From contig OZ023265.1 in the NCBI GenBank assembly GCA_964006375.1, forward strand, positions 168,230,533 through 168,294,532: a stretch of 64,000 nucleotides of DNA, given 5' to 3'. Position numbers and translations under genes: made by a program. Below, piece after piece: positions 41,186 to 52,975 of this stretch. The notes under the pieces were generated by a model. The model had not been told where the DNA came from. It saw nothing but the letters and a program-made list of their open reading frames with translations, and searched no databases. Source of the stretch: Tillus elongatus. Its lineage: Eukaryota; Arthropoda; Insecta; Coleoptera; Cleridae. Position 1 is the first letter of the stretch; each line of letters opens with the position of its first letter.

Positions 41186-42313
41186 CTCTGGACGCAGCAA
41201 GTGCGTTATGGTAGCAAACTTTTCTAAAAGTATTTTTAATAGCAAATGTCTTTCTTGGATGAAAGCAGGCATCAAACTTGATTGCCTATATAGTAGAAAC
41301 AATGTACCATATTTCATCGAAATAACTTTATTGTTTGAAAATATATAAACATTTGTCAAAAGTCTGGATGCAGCAAGTGTATTATGGAAGTGAATTTCCA
41401 TAAAATATGTTTTTAATAGCAAATGCGAGTAGGAATCAATCTGATTACCGGTATAGCCTATGTAGTGGAAACAATGTACTATATTTTATCAAAATTACTT
41501 ATGGTTTGAAAATATACAAGAATTTTCCGAAAATTAACTTAAATGTTGGTTTCCTAACCAACAAAGCTTACGTTAACAGCAAATTGAGTTGTTGAAATTT
41601 TGAAGGATTTAATGAAAATTCGGTAAATTTGCAGATTAGCTCCCGAACGCTTTTCAAAAAATTGTTTTCAGAAACATCACTAGGACCCCACCTGGATGCA
41701 CAAACCACAAGAATACCCTGCCTACCCCGCACAACACCCTTATTTGCCCCAGGTCACGTAACTTCCTTGGGGGATATGAACAAGAAGTTTTTCTTGTGGT
41801 TTGGCGGTGGTTGTATGCACACGAAGGGGGGAAAGGAAATGTCTACGACGAAGCAGACCCCCCGGTTCACTTGTGGCAGAGGGGGGGGGAGTCTGCTTCT
41901 TCATGGGCATTTTCCTTCCCCCTCGCGTGTATACAACCACCCTCGCTGCATAAACCACAAGAAAAATGTCTTATTCCTACCCGCCAAGGAAGTTACGGCA
42001 CCTGGGGGGATAGGAGTGCTGTGCGGGGTAGGCAGGGTTTAAGGGGGATACGGCTTCAAGATGTTGAAAAATACAGCTTTCAAGCCCGTTTTATTCGAAT
42101 TTTCTGCTCATATTTCCTTTTTACTACCTACCTCGCCCAACACCCCTACTCACTCCTGGTCCCGTAACTTCCTTGGGGAGTGTGAACAAGACATTTTTCT
42201 TGGGGTTTGTGGATCCAGCGGGACGCCCTAGGCAGGTTTCTGAAAACAGTTTTTTGAAAAGCGTTCGGGAGCTAAATTGCAAATTTACCAAAAATTCGCT
42301 ACCAAAACACTGG
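41186..42313. repeat. HTE double terminal module, interrupted
   Basis: Inverted counterpart of 27178-27640. It runs CTCTGGACGCAGCAAGTGCG, a right half-module, then CTGGATGCAGCAAGTGTATT at about 41364 and a second module to AATGAAAATTC (41621). After a 668-bp insertion it resumes AAATTCGCTACCAAAACACTG at 42292. No HTE body is attached, so terminal modules can exist alone. Confidence 0.78.
41622..42289. mobile_element. GC-rich TIR element, non-autonomous, with 7-8 bp target duplication
   Basis: Terminal inverted repeats of about 54 bp start GGTAAATTTGCAGATTAGCT and include CTCCCGAACGCTTTTCAAAA, with three mismatches between the arms. AAAATTC lies on both sides (41615-41621 and 42291-42297), or an 8-bp copy with one mismatch. 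The interior holds a second, longer inverted pair (CTGCCTACCCCGCACA...AACTTCCTTGG) and a third partial copy near 42160. The C/G-rich interior contrasts with the host repeat. Frames through it are symmetric and not genes. An 8-bp duplication would suit a hAT or similar helper; no transposase is present. Confidence 0.85.
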
Positions 42314-43244
42314 TTAAATCAGAAATAATTAAGCATTATGTCTTACACAAGTCCATTCAAATCACCAAAATTTAAATGAGAAGTTCGTTAAATCTGCTAC
42401 TCGTAAAACCGGACCCTACTGTATTAGTATTTTCTTCCTTTAACATTCATTTATGGTGTCGGCCACGGCAACTAGTCATATACCTCCACATCGCTAACTT
42501 TTTACAAGTTTTGTCAACTGTTTAACTAAGCATTTGGTGAAGGAAACATTTTATGAAAATTATCCACCGTATCTCACTCACGTGTGTCAGAATTCATCTT
42601 GAGAAATATGCTTGTTTCGCTACTGAAAATCATTATATATTGGCAGATTTAAATAGCAATATTAAATTTTCCTGTAGTGAATCCGTCATTGTCCTTTATC
42701 TTAGCTGCTGTTAGGTATCTTGAGTGCTGTCGCTGTGAATTCGAATATGCAGCGGTGGCACTGACGGTGGTATGTGCCAGTTTTTGCTGACCATTACCTA
42801 AAACTACAAACTCGCTAGAGTCACCACAACAGAACAATCACGTGACCTCAATATAAACATTATTGTCTCATGAATACGTATTAATTGTCTGCGATGGAGC
42901 GAGCGAGCCTTGCCCGACTCGGACATCTCTCCGTACATATGGTCAAGGCAGGGACAGGACCACAATCCGGTGGCTGCTGCATGGCTCTACTTGGCTCTTC
43001 TTCTGCCCGCCATAAACTACTGCTACTGCTAATCCTGAAACAACAGGCTGCTTCATGCATGGAACTTATGATGCACTTGATGCAGCCCAGTTATTACGGT
43101 GCACGGATTGGGGTACTAGTTTAACACGGAAAGTTCCAACAATAAGAAGAGTTACCGCTATCAAATATAATTAATTATAAATAAATATACTTAGTTACAT
43201 AAAACTGAAGAAACGGCTTATTCTTCACGAGAAATTATATTTGA
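42314..43244. other. Mostly unrecognised; one GC-rich patch
   Basis: A plus frame at 42885-43124 (GAGCGAGCGAGCC..., translation ASLARLGHLSVHMVKAG and later LLLLLILKQQAAS) is less AT-rich than its surroundings but matches no family I know. It may be an exon relic or foreign repeat. Nothing else is supported. Confidence 0.35.
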
Positions 43245-43290
43245 CTACCAGACGTGTTTAGAGTGTGAAACAGTCATCTTCAGGGGAAAT
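43245..43290 (-). ncRNA. Degenerate hammerhead-like motif (Penelope-end relic)
   Basis: Minus strand: core CTGAAGA (43283-43277), extra T, stem II GACTG/CACTC around TTTCA with one mismatch, then TAA in place of GAA (G12 lost). AC-AC-GT forms a minimal stem III, then C. Stem I pairs only partly. The same layout as the better motifs makes a decayed PLE end likely, but the copy is surely inactive. Confidence 0.4.
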
Positions 43291-43734
43291 CCCAAAAATA
43301 CAATATAAGCTTATCAGAAACATTGTTTCTGACAGGCATTTTGCATAGCATAATACCTTGATGTAAGGTTCAATCATTACAAAAGCCACATCAAAGTCAA
43401 AATTCATGTCAGATCATAAAAGTTACAAAGCTCTTATTAAAGTAAAAACATATAATACAGCGAGTATGAAAGGCGTCAAATGTTAATAATACAACGAAAT
43501 AAAAAATTTCTCAGTATTAACAGACCAAAAGCAACAGTTTTTAGCAGCCATACAGCTGAGAAGAAATTTTAAAGAATATCGTAAATTAAAGAAAATGAAT
43601 CAATAACCACAATGGCTGCCATACTTACGTCAAACAGAAAACAATTGAAACTATACAAAATGTTATTGAAGTTGGATTTTCACCTAATGTCCTTGTGATC
43701 TGTAGTAACAGCAGCAGGAACAACAAATCTAGAA
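43291..43734. other. Non-coding, nothing recognised
   Basis: Flanks a LINE 5' truncation point. No supported feature. Confidence 0.35.
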
Positions 43735-44741
43735 CCTCAAGGTTCAGCTTTAGCCCCTACTTTGTTTCTTCACCACATCAATGACCTCCTCTCTAGCACA
43801 ACCAACCCAGTTCACAGTTACGCGGACGACAGCACCCACCACTCAAATATACAATATTCTAAGCCTGTCTCTTTAGCCCAATTAGATGAGGATCGCAGAC
43901 TCATGGAGGGTTCTGTCTCTGTGGATATCCAAAATATATGAGACTGGGAAGTAGAAATCTTGTACAATTCAAGTCCACAAAATCTGTATTGCTTTCTATC
44001 TCATAAGAGATACACCAGCCCTCGACCCATCAAAATGAACAACCAAGTTATTCAAAGTAATGAGTCCTTTTCGCTTGTTGTCATTTTTGTGGATCGAAAT
44101 CTCAATTGGAACCAACATATCACATCAATTGCAGAAGCAGGTGCTAAGAAATCAGGTTTCTTCTTCCGGGCTCGCAAATACTTTTCACCAGCTAACCTCT
44201 ATACCTTATATACTTCACAAGTAAGGCCAAACCTCGAATACTGCTCCCAAATTTGGGGTGCCGCTGGCGCTTCTACACTCGCTATCCTGGATTCCCTTCA
44301 GAAGAGAGCTATACGTCTCATCGGTGACCCTACCGTCACCCAAAGGCTGCCATCCCTTGCCCATCGACGTGCCGTTGGTGATCTCTCTCTCTCTCTCTCT
44401 CTCTCTTTTATAGATATCTGCACGGGCACTGCTCAGAGGAGCTTTCCTCCATAGTTCCTCCACCTGCTGCCCCCAACAGATCTAGTAGGGGAACAGAGCG
44501 AATGCACCCTTTTACTGTCCAGGTCAGCAGACATAGAACATCTTGTTATGCCCGCTCTTTTGTCCCGAGAACTTCCAAGTTCTGGAATTCCTTGCCGGCA
44601 CAGGTTTTTCCTTCTCCTCCGAACCTCCAAACCTTCAAGTACAGAATTAACAAGTTGCCTCTTTCCTCCTTGTCGACACCTACGGTATGATAGTAGTTAA
44701 GCTGTAAGTGGTCTGTTGTTGAAGTATAAAAAAATATCTTC
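43735..44741 (+). pseudogene. LINE (APE-RT type) copy 3, strongly 5'-truncated
   Basis: Third copy of the family at 6250 and 11828. It begins in RT motif B (PQGSALAPTLFL), has HSYADDST, a stop in place of a codon near 43940, then an open frame through DRNLNWNQHI, GFFFRARKYFSPANLYTLY, VRPNLEYCSQIWGAAG and RRAVGDLSLS. A (CT)12 tract at 44383-44406 again expands this codon run and shifts the frame to an early stop at about 44454. The rest of the C-terminus (ARSFVPRTSKFWNSLPA, FKYRINKLPLSSLST) lies in another frame. Ends near AAGTATAAAAAAATA at 44741. Confidence 0.88.
44383..44406. repeat. (CT)12 microsatellite inside a LINE coding region
   Basis: Same codon position as the (AG)15 tract of the minus-strand copy at 12119-12148. 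The copy at 8529-8538 has only (CT)5 and keeps the frame. Confidence 0.95.
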
Positions 44742-44822
44742 ATTCAGGTGAAAACAATAAAATAGATGAAATTAACATAACCAGACAAACGAAATGAAGG
44801 TCTTATTTGCACAGTAAAGTGT

Positions 44823-45198
44823 GTGTGTGTGTGTGTGTGTGCGCTATTTTAAAATTTATTTAACGACGGCCTATTTCCGCGACTATGGCCAATCACCGAC
44901 GCCAGAGAACAGTTTTACCTCACTATCCTGGAAATGTTGCAGAACCCTGCCTTTCTGTAAGGAGGGTAGGAATCTTTAACGTGCTCAACATCGCATGCAC
45001 ACGGGACCGAAGGCTTTATGCCCGCTCCGAAGGGAGGAACATGCAGACATTCAACTTGCTCAAATACAATGCCAGAACCTTGGTTGATGTTAATTTTACA
45101 GTTTGTACTGAAAAAGCGAAAGTAGTACCCTGGGCTCGAACCCAGTACCCTTCGGTTCAGAGGCACACGTTCTTACCACTGAACCACCAAGGCTCTTT
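44823..45198 (-). mobile_element. SINE S1 copy with 11-bp target duplication and (CA)n tail
   Basis: Full-length S1 SINE on the minus strand. The head has GGTTCAGTGGTAAGAACGTG and B box GGGTTCGAGCC, followed by the common body. The tail AAATAAATTTTAAAAT leads into (CA)n, seen as (TG)n at about 44821-44842 on the plus strand. ACAGTAAAGTG stands at 44812-44822 and 45199-45209. Confidence 0.88.
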
Positions 45199-45416
45199 AC
45201 AGTAAAGTGACAGTAAGACTTAAAAGTACCTACCTATAAATATGGAAAAAAAATTGAAGATGGGTTTTATTTATCTTTAGTACAAAAAGCCAAAAAAAGC
45301 TTAATTAACATAGATAGGAACATTATAAACTAAGCTGATGATGTGAACCAATAATGTACGGAGCTAACAAATATTATTGCTTCTAAATAAACAGACGTCC
45401 TTGGCTACAGAAAAAA
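45199..45416. other. Non-coding spacer
   Basis: No supported feature. Confidence 0.4.
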
Positions 45417-46625
45417 AAGTCTGGGCGCAGCAAGTGCGTTATGGAAGTGAATTTCCATAAAAATGTTTTTAATAGCAAATATGTCTCTTTAATGCAAGCA
45501 GGCATCAATTTGGTTACCAGTATAACCTATATAGTAGAAACAATATACCATATTTTATCAAAATAACCTATTGTTTGAATATGTACTAACATTTTCCGAG
45601 AATAAACTTGAAATGTTTCCGAGAAAATTAATATCCTAGACAGCGAACCTTGGGTTAATAGCAAATTGAGTTATTGAAATTTGAAACATTTAATCAAAAT
45701 TCGCTACCAAAACGCACTTACTGCGTCTCGATTTTTCTTACGAACATGCATCATATTTCTATAAAAAATCCAAAAATGCAACAATATAAGGGATTGTAGG
45801 TACACCCGCGACTTATGAGCCACCTGTGATTGCCAAAATAATTTTATAAGATGCAGCTCAATACATCATATAATTAACGTATACAATTTTTTCCGGTATC
45901 TTGTATAATAACAATTATATTGAGTTTTACCGTAGAAATGCGTCACCCTGTATATATGTAAACGGATAAAAACTGGAAGTAAATCCGAATATGGATTCTA
46001 GGGTGCCTAGTTTGCACTCATTTGAAGAAACCTTTTTGTAATTCAAAAGTCGCAGTCTCCTCATTAACGAATTTTTCTACGAAAATTAGTTAAAAATTAT
46101 AGATCGTTAAACCATAAACTTAACTAAAACTACTGCCAAAGCATCAGAAAGAGTGCTTATTTGAAATTAATTTTCTGGAAGTATTTTAGTAAAATTAAGG
46201 ACAATCACGGTTGAAACTGAAACTCGCTTGCAGAACACTCATCTTGCGACATTTTCTTTACATAACCCGTAATTGTTTCATGTTCTTTGCCTAAATGTTA
46301 CCAATTTTGACGTTTCAAATCGCGACTTTGACGTCTTGAGGAAAACCCCAATTTTTTTTCTTTAGGTGGCCATAACTTTTTTGTCTTTAAACTTATAGAC
46401 CTAAATTTTGGCACATGTTTCACCCTTTATAATACAAACGAGCGTTGCCTTTGCGTTGTTATTTCCGGAGATATAATTTTTTTTTCGAAAGAAAACAAAA
46501 TTTGCAGGGAAAACCTGAGCCGATTTTCCTGGCTAACGAACTTGTCCAAGTCACTTACAAAGGGAAGGTACGTACCAAGTTTGATCAAAATCGGCCAATA
46601 ATATTTTGAGTTATCGTTGTGATTA

Positions 46626-46708
<83 letters not shown>

Positions 46709-46830
46709 AAACTGAAACTAACACTGAGTTCTAAGAGGCCTAGTTCACGCTCATTTCAAGAAATTTTTTCAAAATTCAAAAGTCGGGATCTCTTCATTAG
46801 TGATTTTTTTTTTAAAGAAAATTAACTAAA
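45417..46830 (+). repeat. HTE repeat, two-module copy
   Basis: Starts with the terminus GTCTGGGCGCAGCAAGTGCG, a terminal module to AAACGCACTTACTGCGTCTCG (about 45735), and ACAATATAAGGGATTG. It then reaches a first hairpin-side block (GGATTCTAGGGTGCC, CTCCTCATTAACGAATTTTT) at about 45975-46095 without a TA array. A second body with GACGTTTCAAATCGCG and CCTGGCTAACGAACTTGTCC follows, with a TA array and the final hairpin ending near 46830. It shows that long HTE copies are two units head to tail. From 45694 on it belongs to a tandem duplication. Confidence 0.8.
46624..46700. repeat. (TA)n microsatellite
   Basis: About 77 bp inside the HTE of duplication unit 1. Confidence 0.97.
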
Positions 46831-46982
46831 AACGCCTAAATAAGAAACGAAATTAACAGAATGACAAGAGCGACAGATGACACATGTCTTAGACAGAAGT
46901 AACCAGTGAAAAGAAAATACAACGGCAGCACAACTATCTCCAACTATCTGTGGTTACACAATTATGCTAAAGTTTAAGAACA

Positions 46983-47220
46983 TTAACTTCTTAAATGGCT
47001 GTACAGTGATGGGAAGCTCGTTGTGCCAGTGATGGATAAGCTCAAAACGTTCTTACTGGAACAATTGATGTGTTCATCAATCCCCCATGATTCTGATGAG
47101 TCTTTTATTGTATTTTCCCTTAAAGATGGCTGTTTGATAGCCGAAACGTGTATGGTAATAAAATAAAATTTGTCTCCCAAAGAAATGGCCAGTTTCACAA
47201 AGCTTGATTAAATGTTTAAC
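46983..47220 (+). other. Penelope-type terminus fragment (unit 1)
   Basis: GATGGCTGTTTGATAGCC followed by GAAACGTGTATGGTAATAAA has the stem II plus GAAAC layout of PLE ends, but the CTGANGA box is decayed to TTAAAGA. AATAAAATAAAATTTGTC after it looks like a polyadenylation region. A true CTGATGA occurs 30 bases upstream, out of place. I treat it as a relic. Confidence 0.4.
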
Positions 47221-47383
47221 GGTCGGTTAGTTAATCACAAACTATAAAAGACTTCAGACGACTAATCACAAACTATAAATCGTTTTTTTTGCCATGAGAA
47301 CCAAATATTTTGAAGCTGTGATTGGTTGTCTGAAGCCTTGATAAAGTAACGGGCCATTAAATATATAATCGAGCTTTGTGAAG

Positions 47384-47385
<2 letters not shown>

Positions 47386-47466
<81 letters not shown>
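47386..47466. repeat. (TA)n microsatellite
   Basis: About 81 bp, duplication unit 1, not clearly inside an HTE. Confidence 0.97.
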
Positions 47467-47470
<4 letters not shown>

Positions 47471-47773
47471 TGGGTTTATAAAAGGTGTACTTTATTTTAA
47501 GCGTTTATTGTATAAGAATTTATGTATATTTAAATTTTGTATATGATTTAAGTATATTTAATTATATTTTGTGTAATGTGTTTGTAATATTTGTAGATTT
47601 TTAGTTTCCTATATTTGTATACTGGTATTGTAATGGATATTATGATTTATACTTATGAATCTCAGATTATATATGTTTATAGTTGGGCGGCTTTAAATTT
47701 ATTTATTAATTAATTATAGGGTTCAATATTAGTTAAATTAATTTGTAACTCAAATCCTGACACTTTTAGAACA

Positions 47774-47775
<2 letters not shown>
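47467..47775. other. AT-rich, nothing recognised
   Basis: About 310 bp between two TA arrays, with no gene. Repeated in unit 2 at 51722-52030. Possibly a retroelement 3' UTR. Confidence 0.35.

Positions 47776-47854
<79 letters not shown>
47776..47854. repeat. (TA)n microsatellite
   Basis: About 79 bp; its unit 2 partner at 52031-52127 is about 20 bp longer. Confidence 0.97.
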
Positions 47855-47861
<7 letters not shown>

Positions 47862-48589
47862 AATAAAAAATTTACTTTTTTTCTTTTATTTAATTTGTTT
47901 CCTTCTTACTTGTATCATCGGCTTTATGTAGACTCTATTCTTCAGGGATTAAGTGGGGTCAAATGAAAATTCTTACCTTTAAACCTTTTATCTAAATTTC
48001 CTATAAAATTTTATTAAAATTATTATATGAAATGAAACCTCAAAATATTTCAAGTTAATAACTTAATTTCTATTAATAAGAGTTTTCTACTCAAACAAAT
48101 TATAAAACAATTTAAGCAATATTATCTCGCAATTAACATTTATTAATTTCTTATTGGATCCTGTAATTTATATTGGCCATTGAATTTTAATAATTACTTA
48201 ACGTTTTTAGTTTGCAGCTCGAACCGACTTTAATTAATATTTTCTTTCTACACTTTTCTGCAAAATAGTTATTCTGCTCCTAGGGCAACAGGTTCTGTTG
48301 TTAACATGGCTGACGTTTGAATTGTTACGATATTCTCGAGAGGATATCGCAGCGACATCTCTTGATATGTTTATGAAAATTCACTTCCATAACGTACTTG
48401 CTGCGTCCAGACTTTCTATAATTCCATTGTTTTGTCAAAACATTTGGCCAAATTAGTTCATATCTATAGAATAACAACTAACTCTCACACTCAAAATTTG
48501 GTTTTACAAAAAAAAAAGATCTACATCGTTACCAGTGAATAGCCTGGTGGGTGATATTTGTATGGACGTCGAGAGGGGTGAGCATACTT
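47855..48589. other. Non-coding, with a solo HTE terminus
   Basis: Mostly unrecognised. At 48373-48415 ATGAAAATTCACTTCCATAA and CTTGCTGCGTCCAGAC form a solo HTE 5' terminus on the minus strand. Repeated in unit 2. Confidence 0.45.
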
Positions 48590-48710
48590 ATATACAATTT
48601 CTGGACCTATCTAAAGTATTCGAATGCGTATCTCATGATATTCTTAGATAAATCAACAAATTGATGTCTCTAAGGGCACTCTATGCCATATATGCCTGAA
48701 TGTGTGTCTC
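48590..48710 (+). pseudogene. LINE RT motif A scrap (unit 1)
   Basis: The translation EHTYIQFLDLSKVFECVSHDIL matches RT palm motif A of LINEs (FLDLSKAFDCVSH), but the catalytic Asp of the AFD box reads Glu and a stop follows within a few codons. Identical in unit 2 at about 52855-52975. Confidence 0.55.
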
Positions 48711-49225
48711 TTAAATAACTTTCTTTAATTTTATTCCTGTCATAAAATTTAGGAATAATACGATCAATAAAATAATTTAAAGCTTTCCTTATTACTCAGC
48801 TGAGCAAGTGAGAATGACATCATTTGTTGCACTGCTATTTGTGACACAATAAAATGGCTACAAATTTACACACTTCTGGAATTTACTACTTATAAACAAT
48901 TTCAGAAATGAACTTTACTCGAAAACAAGAAACGCATAAAGTTTTACTATTTTACCATTTAATGATCTGGCTGTCGTTTAAAACCAGAAACGTTTGTAAG
49001 CCTTTCTTAAGAGCTTATAACGATTCTGATTCTAATCAGAATAAACTTTCATATTGTTAAAATTCCTAATACATGTTTATTTTTAATTCCCTGTCTACAG
49101 CTTCTAAAAACACATCTTCCTCCTTTTGTTCGTCTTACCAAAATATTGATATTATTATTTGTAATGAGCATACCTCCAAAATCACTAAGCTAGGACGAAG
49201 AAATAGAAGATATGTAATTTATGTA

Positions 49226-49228
<3 letters not shown>
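48711..49228. other. Non-coding, nothing recognised (unit 1)
   Basis: The frame at 49073 is serine- and asparagine-rich and runs into a TA array; not supported as a gene. Confidence 0.35.

Positions 49229-49287
<59 letters not shown>
49229..49287. repeat. (TA)n microsatellite
   Basis: About 59 bp, directly left of the Penelope-like element start in unit 1. Confidence 0.97.
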
Positions 49288-49290
<3 letters not shown>

Positions 49291-49955
49291 AGGAAAGAAT
49301 TCCCACGTCTTTAATTTGAGACATACTTGGTTCTCGGGTTGAACCGCGTCCAGAATTTATCAAAGTTCTATCCAAAGTGTTTAACTTTGCACGAACCCCT
49401 AAATTCATCTCAATAGAAAATACAATTTCTCAATCAGAAGATGCTATAACACACTTACCGACTGACGAAGCTGAAATTACGAGACAGGATATTACCAGGA
49501 TATTACGTTCTGCCAAACCTCCACATTCCAACCTTTCTTTTCACGAACGACATTCAATCAGAGACCTAAACCGAAACACAGAAATTATAATCCTACCAGC
49601 AGACAAAGGCAACGCTACAGTCATACTCGACAAAACAGACTATATACAAAAGACGGGCAATATACTAAACAGCACAGACTCCAAAAAATCCCTAACGACC
49701 CTACAACTTATCTTGAAAAGAAACCAGAAACCATTATCAACAACTTCCAGCTCAGGCCTGACCTCAAAAAGAACAGATCCCCTGCGAAAAATCATCTCGC
49801 ATCCCTAGAAAATACTGTCTCCGGAAAATCCATAAGCCTGATAATCCGCTTCGCCCTATCGTAAGTGCCCACAGAAAAACTTGCAAAACATCTAGCCAAA
49901 TATCTCCAACCATTAATAGAAAACGTTACGTCCTATGTCAAAAACTCCACCCATT
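49288..49955 (+). pseudogene. Penelope-like element, 5' part (unit 1, cut by the duplication)
   Basis: Begins with the inverted terminal repeat (GAGACATACTTGGTTCTCGG, GAACCGCGTCCAGAATTTAT), then the N-terminal region of a PLE reverse transcriptase: NFARTPKFISIENTI, then EIIILPADKGNATVILDKTD with the diagnostic ADKGNATV block. A one-base loss in the A-run near 49685 shifts the frame (the other frame continues PNDPTTYLEK). The sequence stops at 49955, where unit 2 begins, so the RT palm is missing here. Confidence 0.85.
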
Positions 49956-50885
49956 TCAAAATTCGCTACCAAAACGCACTTACTGCGTCTCGATTTTTCT
50001 TACGAACATGCATCATATTTCTATAAAAAATCCAAAAATGCAACAATATAAGGGATTGTAGGTACACCCGCGACTTATGAGCCACCTGTGATTGCCAAAA
50101 TAATTTTATAAGATGCAGCTCAATACATCATATAATTAACGTATACAATTTTTTCCGGTATCTTGTATAATAACAATTATATTGAGTTTTACCGTAGAAA
50201 TGCGTCACCCTGTATATATGTAAACGGATAAAAACTGGAAGTAAATCCGAATATGGATTCTAGGGTGCCTAGTTTGCACTCATTTGAAGAAACCTTTTTG
50301 TAATTCAAAAGTCGCAGTCTCCTCATTAACGAATTTTTCTACGAAAATTAGTTAAAAATTATAGATCGTTAAACCATAAACTTAACTAAAACTACTGCCA
50401 AAGCATCAGAAAGAGTGCTTATTTGAAATTAATTTTCTGGAAGTATTTTAGTAAAATTAAGGACAATCACGGTTGAAACTGAAACTCGCTTGCAGAACAC
50501 TCATCTTGCGACATTTTCTTTACATAACCCGTAATTGTTTCATGTTCTTTGCCTAAATGTTACCAATTTTGACGTTTCAAATCGCGACTTTGACGTTTTG
50601 AGGAAAACCCCAATTTTTTTTCTTTAGGTGGCCATAACTTTTTTGTCTTTAAACTTATAGACCTAAATTTTGGCACATGTTTCACCCTTTATAATACAAA
50701 CGAGCGTTGCCTTTGCGTTGTTATTTCCGGAGATATAATTTTTTTTTCGAAAGAAAACAAAATTTGCAGGGAAAACCTGAGCCGATTTTCCTGGCTAACG
50801 AACTTGTCCAAGTCACTTACAAAGGGAAGGTACGTACCAAGTTTGATCAAAATCGGCCAATAATATTTTGAGTTATCGTTGTGAT

Positions 50886-50954
<69 letters not shown>

Positions 50955-51083
50955 CATATAAAAACTGAAACTAACACTGAGTTCTAAGAGGCCTAGTTCA
51001 CGCTCATTTCAAGAAATTTTTTCAAAATTCAAAAGTCGGGATCTCTTCATTAGTGATTTTTTTTTTAAAGAAAATTAACTAAA
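49956..51083 (+). repeat. HTE repeat in unit 2 (5' end missing)
   Basis: Copy of 45694-46830 with the same first hairpin block at about 50240-50355, body, TA array and final hairpin near 51083. Confidence 0.8.
50890..50953. repeat. (TA)n microsatellite
   Basis: About 64 bp, partner of 46624-46700 and shorter. Confidence 0.97.
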
Positions 51084-51235
51084 AACGCCTAAATAAGAAA
51101 CGAAATTAACAGAATGACAAGAGCGACAGATGACACATGTCTTAGACAGAAGTAACCACTGAAAAGAAAATACAACGGCAGCACAACTATCTCCAACTAT
51201 CTGTGGTTACACAATTATGCTAAAGTTTAAGAACA

Positions 51236-51480
51236 TTAACTTCTTAAATGGCTGTACAGTGATGGGAAGCTCGTTGTGCCAGTGATGGATAAGCTCAAAA
51301 CGTTCTTACTGGAACAATTGATGTGTTCATCAATCCCCCATGATTCTGATGAGTCTTTTATTGTATTTTCCCTTAAAGATGGCTGTTTGATAGCCGAAAC
51401 GTGTATGGTAATAAAATAAAATTTGTCTCCCAAAGAAATGGCCAGTTTTACAAAGCTTGATTAAATGTTTAACGGTCGGT
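51236..51480 (+). other. Penelope-type terminus fragment (unit 2)
   Basis: Copy of 46983-47220 with one substitution (C to T at 51449). Same decayed hammerhead-like layout. Confidence 0.4.
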
Positions 51481-51636
51481 TAGTTAATCACAAACTATAA
51501 AAGACTTCAGACGACTAATCACAAACTATAAATCGTTTTTTTTGCCATGAGAACCAAATATTTTGAAGCTGTGATTGGTTGTCTGAAGCCTTGATAAAGT
51601 AACGGGCCATTAAATATATAATCGAGCTTTGTGAAG

Positions 51637-51638
<2 letters not shown>

Positions 51639-51721
<83 letters not shown>
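51639..51721. repeat. (TA)n microsatellite
   Basis: About 83 bp, partner of 47386-47466. Confidence 0.97.
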
Positions 51722-51725
<4 letters not shown>

Positions 51726-52028
51726 TGGGTTTATAAAAGGTGTACTTTATTTTAGGCGTTTATTGTATAAGAATTTATGTATATTTAAATTTTGTATATG
51801 ATTTAAGTATATTTAATTATATTTTGTGTAATGTGTTTGTAATATTTGTAGATTTTTAGTTTCCTATATTTGTATACTGGTATTGTAATGGATATTATGA
51901 TTTATACTTATGAATCTCAGATTATATATGTTTATAGTTGGGCGGCTTTAAATTTATTTATTAATTAATTATAGGGTTCAATATTAGTTAAATTAATTTG
52001 TAACTCAAATCCTGACACTTTTAGAACA

Positions 52029-52854
<826 letters not shown>

Positions 52855-52975
52855 AGCATACTTATATACAATTTCTGGACCTATCTAAAGTATTCGAATG
52901 CGTATCTCATGATATTCTTAGATAAATCAACAAATTGATGTCTCTAAGGGCACTCTATGCCATATATGCCTGAAT
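52855..52975 (+). pseudogene. LINE RT motif A scrap (unit 2)
   Basis: Copy of 48590-48710 with the same Asp-to-Glu change and stop, so the damage predates the duplication. Confidence 0.55.

Larger units (their letters stand above)
45694..49955. repeat. Tandem duplication, unit 1 (4.26 kb)
   Basis: Unit 1 is nearly identical to unit 2 (49956-54245), in direct orientation. By eye I find five substitutions (46335/50597, 46906/51159, 47196/51449, 47500/51755, 49930/54220) plus length changes in TA arrays and one A-run. The three junctions share TCA (45694-45696, 49956-49958, 54246-54248), a 3-bp microhomology. The unit contains most of an HTE, PLE-derived sequence, an RT scrap and the start of a PLE gene. 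Confidence 0.93.

Noticed and set aside
41629..42167. Overlapping frames of 70-137 codons in the GC-rich TIR element
   Set aside because: The interior is itself an inverted repeat, so open frames appear on both strands by symmetry, and no domain is recognisable.
47094..47150. CTGATGA at about 47096 with GAAAC at 47143 as a hammerhead
   Set aside because: The boxes are 40 bases apart with no matching stem II; the local stem next to GAAAC belongs to a decayed TTAAAGA core instead. Kept only as a PLE-end relic.
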